DNA from: Campanula takesimana
Taxonomy: Eukaryota > Streptophyta > Magnoliopsida > Asterales > Campanulaceae
Direction: 5' to 3'
Assembly (NCBI GenBank): GCA_026119855.1
Contig: JAOWBW010000146.1
Coordinates: forward strand, 1,858,333-1,922,332
DNA length: 64,000 bases
Under the pieces are notes generated by a model. The model worked only from the letters and a program-made list of their open reading frames with translations. It made no database searches and was not told the origin of the DNA. Position numbers and translations under genes: made by a program. Below are positions 1 through 12,900 of this stretch, piece after piece. Position 1 is the stretch's first letter. Each line of letters opens with the position of its first letter.

Positions 1-168
1 TTTTAAAGAAACTTCACTCAGAGGTACTTGTTCTTTTACTCCACCTTTACTAAATTTAGTTAGCTCTAATGCACTATGAATCAGGCTTCTTCTTGAACTC
101 CATACCTATTGTTTGAATTGTGTTGTTTACCAGTCAATACCATGGCCAGCTTTAAAGCTACTACTATA

Positions 169-441
169 CTCCCTCCGTCCCATTACAAAGGTTACTTATT
201 TCCGTTTTGGGCGTCCCATTACAAAGGTTACTAACCCAAAATGGAAACTTCAAAACACTTTTATATTGAATGGGACCCACTTGACTACTCACAACAATAA
301 TCCACTTACTATTTCCTACCCCACATTCTCTCTCCTACTTTGATTTTCATACAACACTTACTCCACTATCAATATTATATTTGCTTTTTCTTAATTCCCG
401 CGCATTCTATTTTAGTAACCCTTATTATGGGACGGAGGGAG
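169..441. mobile_element. Stowaway-type MITE (Tc1/mariner, non-autonomous)
   Basis: The left end reads CTCCCTCCGTCCC and the right end GGGACGGAGGGAG, flanked on both sides by TA (167-168 and 442-443), the duplication of the Tc1/mariner superfamily. It is about 273 bp with no coding capacity. Subterminal words about rows of 'cattacaaaggttact' recur inside the left arm. Other family members are at 15265-15757 and, as a single end, near 6547. Confidence 0.85.
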
Positions 442-1448
442 TATGTCTTATTTGTTGGACTTTCCAGATGAGGACTCTTAAGCAGAACAGAATGAGTTGC
501 TCTCTAGATCTGCTTTGTTGCAGCTTTTCCATTTCTCATGTGATGGAATACATAGTTGTACTTGAGCACATGTGTATATTCATGTATGAAGTTCTACTTG
601 TTTATACGCCAAGTTAGCTTCTAGAAGTTGATAGTGGATAACCTAGCATTGCCGTGTTTCACTCTACCCATGAGAACTTCTGATATGTGTTTTACAGATT
701 GTCTGCTTATTATATCACCGGAAATGGATAACTAAGTGTCAATGCAACGATGCCTTGCGACAGTGACGAAGGCAGAAGTTTTTGGAAAGGGAGTCAAGTT
801 TGCTTTAGGGATAAAATATTCCAGTTACGGCATCCAAATTTTATCATAGAAGGGGTGCAAAATTTACCCAAAATCAAGGGGTCAAAATTGATAAAATGAT
901 TAGTTTTTTAGTAGTAAAATGGCATTTATTAAAATTTTTGAAGGTGCTAAAATTTGACAACTTCCAAAATTGAAGGGGATCAAGTGACTCCCATGCCAGT
1001 AAAGTGACTTCGCCACTTCCTTATGAAATGCTTCTGATAACTGAGGATCAAAAAACAAAACCTTTAAATTCTCAAAGTTCTTGTACACCTTGCATTTGGT
1101 CGTAGTGGTCTTGAGAGCAAATACAATAATTATAGCTATATGCTTTACATATGCTGCTCCTCTTCTCTGAAGGGTACCCAGGAACTTCAATGGTCCTTGA
1201 GATTAAGCGCAACATTCCTCCTTCAGATAAATCTACGTCAGTCATCCCATAATAAATGTTGCTTTTGACTTGTCATTGTTTTTAAGAAATGTGCTTTACT
1301 TGTTTATACATTTCTTGTACCATGTTAAAAATGTACTAAGACTATTCCCTTATTTGGAAAGGCGACAGAACCAAAAAGGAAAGTCTGACATTTATTATAG
1401 GACCCCCCCCCCTGGGGGGGTTAGCAGTCTCTGTTAGTGTTTGAAATA

Positions 1449-1745
1449 CTCCCTCCGTCCCAAAATATCTCTGATGCTCGGACTCTTTGGTTTACCCCGC
1501 CGTACCCGTGTCGGACACTCCTATTTTAGTGTAGTCAACACGAGTCCGGCGAGGTCAACCAAAGAGTACGAGCACCTTAGCAAAATATCTTCACATTTGA
1601 CTATTCAAACTTTTTAAGGATATGAACACTTGCTTCACTAGTCATGTTTTGTTTATGCACTTTTAAGTCCAAATTGTAGAAATAGGAAGAACGTTTTGGG
1701 ACAATAAAAAATGCCAAATGGTAAGATCATTTTGGAACAGGGTGA
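1449..1745. mobile_element. Stowaway-type MITE carrying a nested 110-bp insertion
   Basis: The left end is CTCCCTCCGTCCC after a TA (1447-1448); the right end is degenerate (near 1735-1745). Apart from the insertion at 1471-1580, it matches the element at 7327-7501 over its length, including shared words such as 'ttgactattcaaac' and 'aaggatatgaacacttgct'. That comparison shows it is the same family and that the extra segment came later. Confidence 0.75.
1471..1580. mobile_element. 110-bp foldback element nested in a Stowaway MITE
   Basis: The segment is flanked by a perfect direct repeat, CAAAATATCT, at 1461-1470 and 1581-1590, and is absent from the sister Stowaway at 7327-7501. Its ends are imperfect inverted repeats (GATGCTCGGACTCTTTGG at the left, and the complement of a GGTGCTCGTACTCTTTGG-like end at the right). 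The 9-10 bp duplication fits the Mutator-like superfamily, but the family was not identified. It is too short to encode anything. Confidence 0.7.
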
Positions 1746-1923
1746 ATATATTTGATCCTCAAGTCTGGTTGTTTTAGGATGACTCTATACTTTTGTTGAT
1801 TGCTTTGACAACATTGGCTGTGATTTGCATGTACAGTCTATATGTGTGCTTATTGATGCAAGGAGGAATTCATGGAGAAAGTATTGAAATTAGTTGATAA
1901 CTTTTTGTTTGGTATTTGTCTAG

Positions 1924-3418
1924 AGATTTCAAGGTCGCACATATGGGTTACTTGTAAACTCCGAGATGGATCTTGATTCAGAACCTGGTTCTGCCAGGCA
2001 ACACGAGGAGGAATTTAATTTCAGTGAAGTATTTGTACATCAAATGATACATTCTATTGAGTTTGTGCTTGGTGCCGTATCTAATACTGCATCATACCTT
2101 CGGCTATGGGCTTTGAGGTATAGGTTTGATATCCGTAAGTAAGCATCATATACTTTATTTTCTTTCAACACTTTGTTAATATGTTCTACGGTTATTACAG
2201 CTTGGCCCACTCAGAACTATCTACTGTTTTCTACGAGAAAGTCCTCCTGCTAGCCTGGGGGTAAGTTTGTTTAGCTTTTAAAGCTTATTGCGTTAATTTA
2301 ATCTGTCATTGCTGCTTGCTTTGATTGTGTTAAGACTTAAGACTAATGCCTAGCACATTATCGCAAGTTAATCTTTTTTTCAGACATCCGTGATCCCCTG
2401 AAGTTGGCTTCTTCTTTGAAGCCTTATCATATTTATTCGGCGATAGAGCTTCTGAATTGGTTCATTGTACTACTGTTTATTAGAAAATAAGGTTAATAAA
2501 GGAAGGGTCAAAAGAAAGGGCATTTTTTGTAATAAAGTAGAAACCTAGTGATGGGGAAAATTCAAGAAATATATGCTCATTTTGACCTTAGAACCTTTTC
2601 ACACTTTCTTTTCAAGAAATATATGCTCATTTTGACCTGAGAACCTTTTCACACTTTCTTGAGAGCAGAACCAGAATGCTGACTCTGAAATTGCCTGCCT
2701 TTCTTACTTTAGTGGCCAAGATTGAATCGTCCCATTTATTGGTATAATCCAAATGTCGAGATTAAAAATGTCAAACCTACATTGTTTCAACCTGTTGTAG
2801 TCTTAACCATTGGAGTGCATTGTTAAATGGAACGTACAATCCGGTCCTTAAACTTTCACCAAAGCCGGGGGTGTGGTGTGGGTGGGTGCGAATCAACAAG
2901 ATGCTACTAGTCATTTATGGGCTTAGAATATAAAGGATTCATATTATGTCTAGTTTTTATTTGACGTATTGTCCTAATCCCTCCGTCCCCATATGATAGT
3001 CCCATTTCCCCAGAAAGTTAGTCCCATATTCAAAATGAAGGCTTTAAAATTGCTAAAAACTTATAATTTAACCTTAAAATGTTTGAAAAGTCAAAATGGG
3101 ACCATCATTTGGGACGGAGGGAGTATATTCTAATAATGTGACCGTGATTTCCTAGAAAGATCAGAACGGAAAATTATATTGCTTTCCGCCAATAATTTAT
3201 ATTCTTGCTGCAGGTACGACAATATCCTCATCCGATTAGTAGGCCTATCAGTGTTTGCCTTCGCAACTGCATTCATACTCCTCATGATGGAGACACTAAG
3301 TGCTTTCCTCCATGCATTACGTCTCCACTGGGTGGAGTTTCAGAACAAGTTTTATCACGGTGATGGCTACAAATTCAAACCTTTCTCCTTTGCAGCACTA
3401 AGTGATGAAGATGAATAG
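1924..3418 (+). CDS. VHA-a: V-type proton ATPase subunit a, C-terminal exons
   Basis: Three exons, 1924-2117, 2201-2260 and 3214-3418, join in frame across GT-AG introns to give the last 152 residues of V-ATPase subunit a (family length about 800-820). This is the membrane V0 subunit whose C-terminal half forms the proton half-channels beside the proteolipid ring in endomembranes (TGN/endosome or tonoplast in plants). Visible landmarks: the conserved FVHQMIHSIEFVLGAVSN stretch; the YLRLWALSLAHSEL segment holding the arginine that corresponds to yeast Vph1 R735, essential for proton transport; a hydrophobic helix FAFATAFILLMMETLSAFLH; and LRLHWVEFQNKFYHGDGY with an acidic tail ending DEDE. The family is certain. 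The isoform (VHA-a1 versus a2/a3) cannot be set from the tail alone. The 5' exons are outside the window. The second intron contains a tandem duplication and a Stowaway MITE. Confidence 0.95.
2562..2661. repeat. 50-bp tandem duplication in a VHA-a intron
   Basis: Two adjacent copies of about 50 bp start with 'ttcaagaaatatatgctc' and end with 'cctttt cacactttctt'. They differ at only about one position, so the duplication is recent. It lies in the last intron of the V-ATPase gene, away from splice sites. Confidence 0.8.
2977..3123. mobile_element. Stowaway-type MITE in the last VHA-a intron
   Basis: It is 147 bp with inverted ends ATCCCTCCGTCCCC and GGGACGGAGGGAG, flanked by TA at 2975-2976 and 3124-3125. 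The arms pair over about 60 bp ('atgatagtccca' against 'gggaccatcat'). It ends about 90 bp before the 3' splice site of the final exon. Confidence 0.85.
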
Positions 3419-3775
3419 ACAATTTTCTCCCTATTCACCACCTTTTCGCAAAAAAGAAAAGAAAAACGGGAGAGAATTTGTTATCTACCACAGCCGAATG
3501 GCAATCCGCAACCCAAATTTTGGCTGGAAAGAACTACGAACTCTTTGGTTAACATTGTGCAGATTGATTAATATAGAAAATTTTGGTCAAAGCTAGTTGA
3601 AACTTTAGGACATGTTATATATGATGTGGTCCAGAAGATGTTATCACCACCTTAGAGGTAAATTTATAGATTTTTTATACAGAAATACGTGGGGCCGGGG
3701 TACGGGTTTTGCAAGTAAATGTCAGTTGCATTACCTTTGTAATAAAAACAGCATTCTTAGAAACCACTTGAGGAT
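3419..3775 (+). other. Probable 3' UTR of VHA-a
   Basis: The stretch directly follows the TAG stop and has no further coding signature. AATAAAAAC near 3741 is a plausible plant polyadenylation signal. An open frame at 3402-3596 overlaps the end of the V-ATPase exon in another frame and is not a gene. Confidence 0.5.
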
Positions 3776-3963
3776 TTATTTATAATGTAGAAATTTCAGG
3801 TTGAAACATGTTTATGTCTTGTGATTCTTGCACTGGTGTTTTTAAAGAGTTTATACTTAATCATGATGTCGGTATTATTAATTATGAGTCGTTGGATCAT
3901 GTGTGGTATTTAATATGGTTACAAAATAGCAAAAGGAGATATAATCTTCGAGCAATGCTAGAG

Positions 3964-4127
3964 GCACAAAATAAGCTCACAAAATCTTGCTCACAAAATG
4001 AGGTGACGATATTTTATTGGTTGCATCGATAATGGATCTACCACACTCTACTTAAAAACACCAATAGAATGATAATACCTAAGATTTTGTAAGCAAGATT
4101 TTGTGACTTTTTTGTGCCCTTAGTATT
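3964..4127. mobile_element. Short foldback MITE with GGCACAAAA ends
   Basis: The left arm 'ggcacaaaataagctcacaa' and the right arm 'ttttgtgac...tttttgtgccc' are inverted copies around a loop holding 'ttggttgcatcgat' and 'ccacactcta'. A relative in the opposite orientation is at 20352-20490, which supports a dispersed family. The target duplication and exact ends are not certain. Confidence 0.55.
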
Positions 4128-5054
4128 ATTCATAATCTTCATAGGCGATCCTAAGGTGAACCCTCGATTCCAATTTCTGTCATTTTAGACCTTAAAATGA
4201 CAAATATTTGATGGACAAAATTCGTTAGATAGTTTTTACATGCCAGTGTGACGTTAGAAAACTTTTATGTTTCCTCTAAAAAACTATTCCATTCATTTGT
4301 AGAACAAATTATATTTATGTATATAATATGTTACATTTCATTGTTGCTTTTTCTAAAGAAAAATAAATCAAACTATTTTAAATTTTCTTCATAACTATTG
4401 TTTCATTTACAATAAAAACAATTACTTTTTCAGGATTCCAACTATTACATTTCATCTTAGCAAGTGTTATATTTCAGGTGACGAACATCTCAGCTTTCCC
4501 CTTTCATTTTCATGCCCTCCCTGATATACACTTCGTCTTTCTCCTTTTATGATATAAGAAGGTCACGATAAGAAGGAAAATGACTATGAGATTTACTCAT
4601 ACAAAATTAAAGACTTTACTCTAAGTGAGAAGAAAACAAGGTTGAAGAGGAAGATGAAGAGGAAGAAATATACTCAAAAAGATGAAAAGGCTGAAAAAAC
4701 AGTTTGTTACAATATATGCTAGTTTGATTTGTCTCGTCGAGACGAAACACAACAAAATTTTCAGTTTTTTTTTTTTTTTTGGACTTTATTATCTCAAATT
4801 ATTTCATTTTAAAGTTGTTGGACCGTTTTTTAGAGGAAAAAAAAGACCAACTGGCGGGCGGGTGGGTTGCGGGCCAAACAGATCCGTCTCACATAAGTTT
4901 TTGCCTAAATTGTTGGGTGTCCAAGCCATTTTCATGGACCTAAGCTGCTTACGGTCGTAATTCAATCATATAGCCATGTTCGCTATGTGGCTGAAATCAA
5001 TTTGACAAATTGCAAGTATTATCGAGCTAAAAAACATTTCATAGTCAAAGCTAA

Positions 5055-5208
5055 AAAAAGAACAAGTTTTGTGTGTGACGGTCTCATGTATGAGACGAGT
5101 TTTATTGAGAGGGTGAATGATTTGCCTCCTATTAGCGTGTTAAGCTCATTTCCTCTCTAATCGAGACCGGTCTCATATATGAGATGGTCTCACAAAAACT
5201 TGCTCCTA
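5055..5208. mobile_element. Foldback MITE with GGTCTCAT arms
   Basis: The left arm runs 'aacaagttttgtgtgtgacggtctcat' in outline and is mirrored at the right by 'atgagatggtctcacaaaaacttg', about 28 bp each. The loop repeats the GGTCTCATATATGAGA theme near 5168-5185. Total length is about 150 bp with no coding potential. The target duplication was not identified. Confidence 0.6.
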
Positions 5209-5921
5209 AAAAAAATTACAAATTGGATTAAAAAAAAAAAAAAAAAAAACAAAAAAAAAAAAAAAGAAAAGAAAAAGAGACAAATATTACACTAAATAGT
5301 ACCCGTTGTCGGGCTGGATCAAACACGTTGCAGCGAATCAATTACTTCCTATGTCACTAAATGAGTGTCCATTTTCAAGAAATTTTTGTCCCAAAATAAA
5401 TGTCAATTTTGATCATAACTTTGTCTCTAAATGTTTTTTTTCAAATTTTTTTTTACTGGTGTCTTTATACTTGAAAAAACTAAATGTTTGTAAAGAGAAT
5501 TACAATATTATATACTCCCTCCATCCCATAACTAGTGGACAAAATGAGTTTTGCACAAGAATTAAGGGATGAATAGTAGTGGGTGTTGGAACATTTCTAT
5601 TCCATTAATGCCAAACACTCTAGTCTAGAAGAAGTTTGAGAAGAGATAGAGGCGGAAGCGCATTACCTGTTGAATCCATTTTGATGTTCCTTAGGGAGGA
5701 TGAAAGGGAATGGAGTTCTTCTAAATGATGAGTGCATTCTCTCTTGATCTTCAAAAACTAATGAAGAGAATATATGAGAGAATAATGAATGTTTTTGTGT
5801 GTTTTTCTTAGGCTGATGGAAGGCCTTTATATAGGAAACAAATAGACACTTCATTTAAGGACTACGCCCTTTCATATAAGTAGCGCGTAGTTACCATTTT
5901 GCCCATCATAAATAGGTAATA

Positions 5922-6216
5922 CTCACTCCGTCCCAGTTTAACGTTCTTATTTTCCTTTTTGGTATGTTCCAGTTTAAGGTTCGTAATTGCTTTATTCTTT
6001 AAATGGCAAAGTATGAATAGTGTTTTGGACAATCTTGTCCTCATAAAATTCATATATTACCAAAAAACCATCACTCACTCATCTACTTTTCATCCACTTG
6101 CTTTATGAATGGATAATTATATCCTTCACACATTATTGTTGTTGACTCAGATTTGCCTTGGTTTCTTAATAAGCGTGTAAAGTCAAACTAAGAACCTTAA
6201 ACCGGAACGGAGGGAG
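5922..6216. mobile_element. Stowaway-type MITE
   Basis: The ends are CTCACTCCGTCCC (left) and GGAACGGAGGGAG (right), with TA at 5920-5921 and 6217-6218. It is about 295 bp. The subterminal arms also pair ('cccagtttaacgttctta' against 'aagaaccttaaaccgg'). Confidence 0.8.
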
Positions 6217-6924
6217 TATTACACTTCAGGAATTCTACACATTAATTAATCTTCTACACTTTATATTACACATTATATTTATGATTTCATGCATGAAATT
6301 AATAATCACATGTTATGCAATCCATGTTTTAACAGTGGGTAGTTATTGTGTGTGTGAAAAGTAAAGTATGAGAGAGAAAGTGGGGTAGGAAATAGTAGGT
6401 TGATTGGTGTTGTGAGTATAAAAATAATGTAGGAGAGATAATGAGTGTGATAAATAGTAAATATTTTTTTTACCATTTTAAAAAAGTGTAACTTATCAAT
6501 AGGACGCCTAAAATGAAATTTTTCCACATAGTTATGGGACGGAGGGAGTATGAATTTTGCCACCAAGTTGTACAAAAAGTTATGTCTTTTAAAATAAAAT
6601 TTGGATACTCATTTAGGGACAGAGGTAGTACAATTTTTTTACCAAAAAACAAAAGAGAATCAATAACCATTTCCATTTTTCACATAAATAAATAAAAATA
6701 TATAAAAAAAATGAATTTGGACGCCTTTGATATTTGAGGAATCCAACCCAAACTGTTGTCAATTTCACCTTGACGGTCACTGTTTGACAAAGTTGGGTAA
6801 ATTGGGCACTGTACAATCTGCGAATTTCCTCTTTCCCAAAATTTCTCATTCTCTTCTCCCTCTTCAATTGGGCATGATGAACTCACCGTGAGCTGCAAAA
6901 TATGTGGAATTGAGCCAAGAAAAT

Positions 6925-9900
6925 ATGGAGACTTTATATCGTAATCACAACAAGAAGAAGAAGAGTGTTTCTGAAATTGGGGTTTTCAAGATTCTTGATA
7001 GAGAGTTGGGTCTCACTCACCCTTCACGCTTCTCTCGCTCAATCTCCTCCTCCGAGGTTTCTCTCTCTCTCTACATATATATATATTTATATATATATAT
7101 ATACACATATATGTGTGTGGTGTGTGTGTGTGTTTACTTCCTTGTTCTAAAATCTACTGTTAATCACTTGTCTATAATTAGTAGTAGCTCAATCCCAAAA
7201 TGAATGTACAAAAATTTCCAACTTTGCTCTTTATGAATAATAAATTTGAATCATTTTTTTGGACATTCATTTCTGGGACGGAGGGAGCATTGTTAGTGTT
7301 AGTTTGATATGCAAGAATCTTGATTACTCCCTCCGTCCCAGAATGATCTTCGCATTTGACTATTCAAACTTTTTAAGGATATGAACACTTGCTTCATTAG
7401 CCATGTTTTGTTATGCACCTTTAAGCCTAAATTGTAGAGATGGGAACTTTTTGGGACAATAAGAAATAGCAAATGTGAAGATCATTTTGGGAAGGAGGGA
7501 GCATTTGTTTTCGCAAGTAACCGATAGTCTTTTTTTTTTTTTTTGGTTTACCAAGGATCAAATTTCATACATCTACACAGTGGGACTAGTCTACATGTTG
7601 TTCCAAGCCTTTTCTTGTAAATACACACATGCCCGGCGAAGAGAAATCAAGTTACCTAATACAGAAGGATTTAGCAGATCATATTTAGAAGCGTATCATA
7701 AAATGAGGAACAAGTTCAGTAAAAAATATTTAATGTTTAAATACTAAGATACGACTGTTGTAGAAAGAAATTTCGAAATTATGGTAAAGTAAGGAAAAAT
7801 AGCCTTTTTGTAGATATTCCCATAGCTGGCCATAAATTTCTTCTTCACAGCAAGGAAAACAATATTTGAATTCATTATAATTCCCTCAACCACTTTATTC
7901 CTAATCTACTGTTCTTATGTTTAATTTATCTCCGCGAATAATGAGCCAAATTCCTGCATTTACACAAACCCAACCCGTCTACTCTTGTGTTGAATTGAGT
8001 CTTCAATACTTACCAACTAAGGATCTAAGCACATGAAATTCTAATTTTGGTTTTCGAGTGGGATGTACCATGAATGTCTAAACTTTAATGTCTTTACTTA
8101 TTTTTCCTATTTTGGTAGACACATTCCAGGGCTCAACATTAGACTATTACTTACCAAATAAAATAGAGATATACCAAACTTAATAAGATTTATGAAAATG
8201 ATACAAAGAAGAAAGTAATCTCGCAATATAATTAAAGTTAATTGCAACGTCATTCTCTCACTTGATGAAGCCTATAAAAGAGTCCCTTGACAAACCTCAA
8301 TTCACACACAATCTCAACTCTTTGTTGCAGTATGGCAAAACACTACAAACTGCTCGTGTTCATGGCATCTCATGAAATGTTGTCACATAACTGGACACTT
8401 CATTTGATGAAATGCCATGAACAACGAACATTTTGTACAGTTTTCAACATCTTTCATCGCCAATCCTTCTTCATATGCCTAGCAAGTGCCCAACATATAT
8501 TGTTTTTGTGGTATAGCAAAAGATTACATAGTGCTCGTGTGGTCACATCTTGTGAAACGTTGTCACATAAAAGGCCTAACATATATTACTGCAAACTAGT
8601 TCTGTTCATGGCATCCTCATTTTTCAATATATTTTTTTTATCAAATTTTCAGTTTGTAGGGAATTTTAAATTTGGTTCTGTTCATGGCATCTTTCATGTT
8701 GGGATTGTTTGAATTGCTGTTGGCTGGATGATGCTTTCCTGTAACATATGCCTACAACATTGCACAGACTCAAGTCTGTAAACGCTCCCAAATTATATAA
8801 ACCAATAGCTACGCATGGGCAGATTTAACAGGACAGCTAGTTGCTGGACGAGCAACCATTGAATTTTCTATACTTTGACAAAATTAAACAATAAAACATT
8901 TTCCAATTGAAGAAAAACACTCAGCTTCTAGATAGTTTATTGGCAGCATTGTTTTAGCTAATCCATGTACAGATTGGAGCAAATTGGTCCTGTTTATTAA
9001 GACATCAATTAATTAAGATCTTGGGACCACAACTCTCACAAGCAAATTGGTTTTGAGATGTAATCTCATTAGTCTAATTAGTTACATGAGCAGCTACGAG
9101 TTCGAAGGAAATCTCTCTCCCATTGAAGCTGATGTTTCATTTAGTTGATACTTCTACTACTAGTTTGATACGCAAGAATCTTGATTGTGCATTTTCCTTT
9201 CATCTTGAACCAAGTGTTTGTGTTCCTACCAAGTATTAAGGAATGGTCAAACGTTATCCAATGGAATGATCGTTATTTGTACAACGCAAGCTCTTAAAAT
9301 TTAGTTTCGGTTGATTTCAAGAACAAGTTTGGTGAGCCATTTTAACTATTTATTGATACTTTGTTGATCCGACCCCAAATCATTTTGGGACTAAGGCTTT
9401 GTTGTTGTTGTTGTATTGATACTTTATGATGACGTATACTGAACTGTGTTTACTTCAATTTCAATAAACATTTCAAATAGCCTTCAGAAATTCAAACGAG
9501 CGTTTTTTTTTTTTTTTTTTTTGGGGGGGGGGGGGGGGAGGGAGGGTGGTTGTGGGGGGAGGATTCGGCAAGGGGGAGGATTACATGATGCACCTTTCAG
9601 TAAGTTATACTTGAGAACCCAAAAATCCGATTACCTTATGATGTTAGGCGTAAATGATCAGCCAGGTGCTGTTGTGCTAACTACTTAATTATTATGGGGA
9701 TGTGGTTTCAGGGTTCGGTGGGGTGGGGGGTGAGGGGGTGGGAGGCAGTGAAGGGGGTTGCTAGGCTCACGGACATGAAGAAGGTATTTATTTGGATTTT
9801 TAATACCTTAAACTTATGTTATGGCTGTGGTGTCAAATCAATAGGATTGCCTTTTCTGTCTCATAGTTGTGGTGCGCGCTCCGTCCCTAAGTAACTGTCC

Positions 9901-12900
9901 ATTTCCCACTTTGACAACTTTTTAAAAAGTTGGGTTTTAATCACTTTTAGTAATTCAAGTACATAAAACACCGTTAATGATGTTACCATATAACACCATG
10001 ATTGTAAGTTGGAATTAGAACATGATTTTGATGAGGGAAGGTTAGTAACTTCTCCAAAAAATAGACTTGCAGTAGGGAGTTTTTGTTTTTTTTTAGACAT
10101 CCCAAAATGGAATAACGAAGTGGTTCGACTTTTACTTTGATTTGAGATGGAGGGATGAGATACTTCTTGTTGCATCTCCATGGAGCTTCCTGTTTTTTTT
10201 ATAATTGGGCCGTCAGAAGTATTTGAGTTTCCATTGGAAGATTATATAGAAAGTATTGCTCCCTCCCACGCAAAATGTATTCCACTTTTTGTCCCAGGAT
10301 GTCACTTAGGGCAATATGAAATCAATATTTAACATAAATATTGACATCATATTATGACTATTATCAATCGCAAATATTGGGAGTTTGTAATAATGGACGA
10401 ATCTTTAAATCTTTGATCAAAGTTTAATGAAGTGCCAACAACTAGACTTTGTATGAAGGAGCATGACAATGAAATCTTAGCCAACTGTGACCATTATAGG
10501 GTGAAGGCTTTCACTTTATTGGGAGATATAATTACTCCCTTTGTCCCGAAATGATCTTCATACTTTTTTCGGAGTTACTACGAAGGTATTTTGAGTAGTA
10601 AGTTTGGGTTGTTTCAGTTATCCTAATGAAAATCTGAAAGTTGTTTGTGATAGTATTGTTGAAGGGGTATCATTAACAGCTTTTAGGTTTTCATTAGGAG
10701 AATTTAATCAACTCAAACTAATTGTTCAAATTACCTTCGTAGTAACTACGAAAAAAGTATGAAGATCATTTTGGGACGGAGGGAGTAGTTTATATTGTGA
10801 AGGCGTCTACCAGTATTGGCACCAGCACCAAGTGATCGTCTCCGATTTGTTCTTTTTCTTTTTCATGCCCTCTCTCTTGCTTACTATCCCTAATGTTGCA
10901 TTATGAAGTAAACTACCCATATTAGTTCTAAAATTTGTAGATACTCAACTCGGCCTTTCTCCCAAACACTTTGGGTGTCAAAACTGTAAATAGGTTGTAC
11001 AAGATAAAATTGTGATTAACTCTGTGGCAGACCATGGGAGTTAAAATGTGTTGCCAGAAAAGGTACTTTAATATCCGTCCGTCTGCAAAAAGCTTGAATC
11101 AGTTTTATGCATTTGTACAGCGGACCCTCCTAGTGAGTTGACTTTTCATATATTGTTACAGACCCTTGTAAAGCGAATTGATCTTTGTGGAAAGTTAAAT
11201 GGGCATGAGGGTTGTGTAAACACAGTTGAATTCAACTCGACTGGTGACCACCTTGTGTCGGGTTCTGATGATAGACAAGTAATGTTTTGGAAGTGGGATG
11301 CTAAAAAGGTGGTTTTTTCATATCCTTCTGGTCACCACGACAACATATTCCAAGCCCGAATCATGCCATTCACTGACGATCGCACAATAGTTACTTCTGC
11401 TGCTGATGGCCAGGTATAATCCATACTATACACGTTTTATGATTTTTGATAATTTTATGATCTTAGGTTTTATTTTGATGATCTTAAATACTGGGTAACA
11501 TATTGTTTTTTTATTTAATTCTCTGTTATTCTCTGTTTTAACTTTGTTGGTTCTGGTAGAATATCCAAAATACACTACTCACTCTGTCCTAGAATAAATG
11601 TCGCATGTTTTGACTTTTTGGTCAACTTGGTTGGAGTTTGACCAATTTTTAAAGACAATTTAATTGTCTACATAAAATTCTACAAATTGTATTTGATTCT
11701 CTATCAAAATTACTAGCATTAACAAATTTCAGAATTTCATGAGAATAATTGAATTTGAATAATTTTGTGGTCAAAATTATATCAAGTTTACCAAAAAGTC
11801 AAACATACGATATTTTTATGTGGCGGAGGGAGTATGAGCTAGTATGAGATGGTTCTGATTACATTTATGCGGACGGCAACCTATTACAGGTCAGACTTGG
11901 GCTGGTTTTGGAGAATGGTCATGTGTCAACAAAAAGGTTAGGCAAGCACCAAGGTCGCATTCACCAGCTTGCAGTTGAGCCGGGAAGTCCCCATATATTA
12001 TACAGCTGTGGCGAGGACGGATTTGTACAACATGTGGGTGAAATTGATATTTTTCCTTTGAAATCGTAAATGAAAATTCATCTTAGAAATGACTATATCT
12101 TTTGCAGTTCGATTTGCGAAGTAATTCATCTACAAAGCTTTTCTCTTGCTCGTCATTCGCAGAACAAAACCACAGGCAGTCCTCAAGTAGTATTAGGTTA
12201 AATGCAATTGTGATTGACCCAAGAAACCCTAATTATTTTGCGATCGGAGGTTCTGATAAATATGCACGTGTTTATGATATAAGAAAGAGCCAGCAGGAAT
12301 CATCTTCAAGCAATTTGGATAAACCAGTTACCACGTTTTGCCCAAAGCATCTTATCAAGACTCGTGATGTTCATATAACTGGATTGGCCTACTCTAATAC
12401 AAGTGAGCTTCTAGTATCGTACAATGATGAGCTCATATACTTGTTTCAAAAGAATATGGGATTGGGTCCGTCCCCATTAGCCGTCCCACCTGAGTATCTT
12501 GAGAATCTAGAAGATCCACAGGTTTACACCGGACATAGGAATTCATTAACGGTCAAAGGAGTGAGTTTCTTTGGTCCCGACGATTCATATGTCATGAACG
12601 GTTCTGATTGTGGTCATATATTCATCTGGAACAAGAAAGAAGCTAAACTCGTTCGGGTAATTGTGGGTGATAGGAGAATAGTCAACCATGTGGAGCCTCA
12701 CCCTAGTCTCCCTGTTCTTGCTTCCTGTGGATTAGAAAAGAATATAAAAATGTGGGCCCCCACATCAAATGATACACTCCCCCTCCCTCGTGATTTGGAA
12801 GACATTTTGGAGTCGAATAGACGGGGTAGAGAAGACCATTCTCGAATCACGCTCACCCCTGATGTCATCATGCATGTTTTGAGGCTGCATAGGAGGCAAG

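Larger units (their letters stand above)
1..1923. other. Non-coding stretch upstream of the first visible VHA-a exon
   Basis: No exon of the V-ATPase gene or of any other gene is recognisable here. If the gene is intact, this is part of an intron of at least 1.9 kb, with the 5' exons outside the window. It holds two Stowaway-type MITEs (listed separately). The sequence at 740-1020 has weak inverted similarity between its ends and may be another decayed foldback element. The short open frames at 113-617 lie inside or beside a MITE and are not supported as genes. Confidence 0.6.
4128..6924. other. Intergenic spacer between VHA-a and the WD40 gene
   Basis: No gene is supported. It contains AT-rich sequence, a foldback MITE (5055-5208), a long A-rich tract (about 5231-5280), a complete Stowaway (5922-6216), and single Stowaway-type ends near 5514, 6547 and 6625. 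The last 150-200 bp before 6925 should hold the promoter and 5' UTR of the WD40 gene; no clear TATA box was found there. Confidence 0.55.

Noticed and set aside
6904..7203. Frame from GTG at 6904 reading through the exon 1 donor
   Set aside because: The end is intron microsatellite; the true exon uses ATG at 6925 and splices at 7056.
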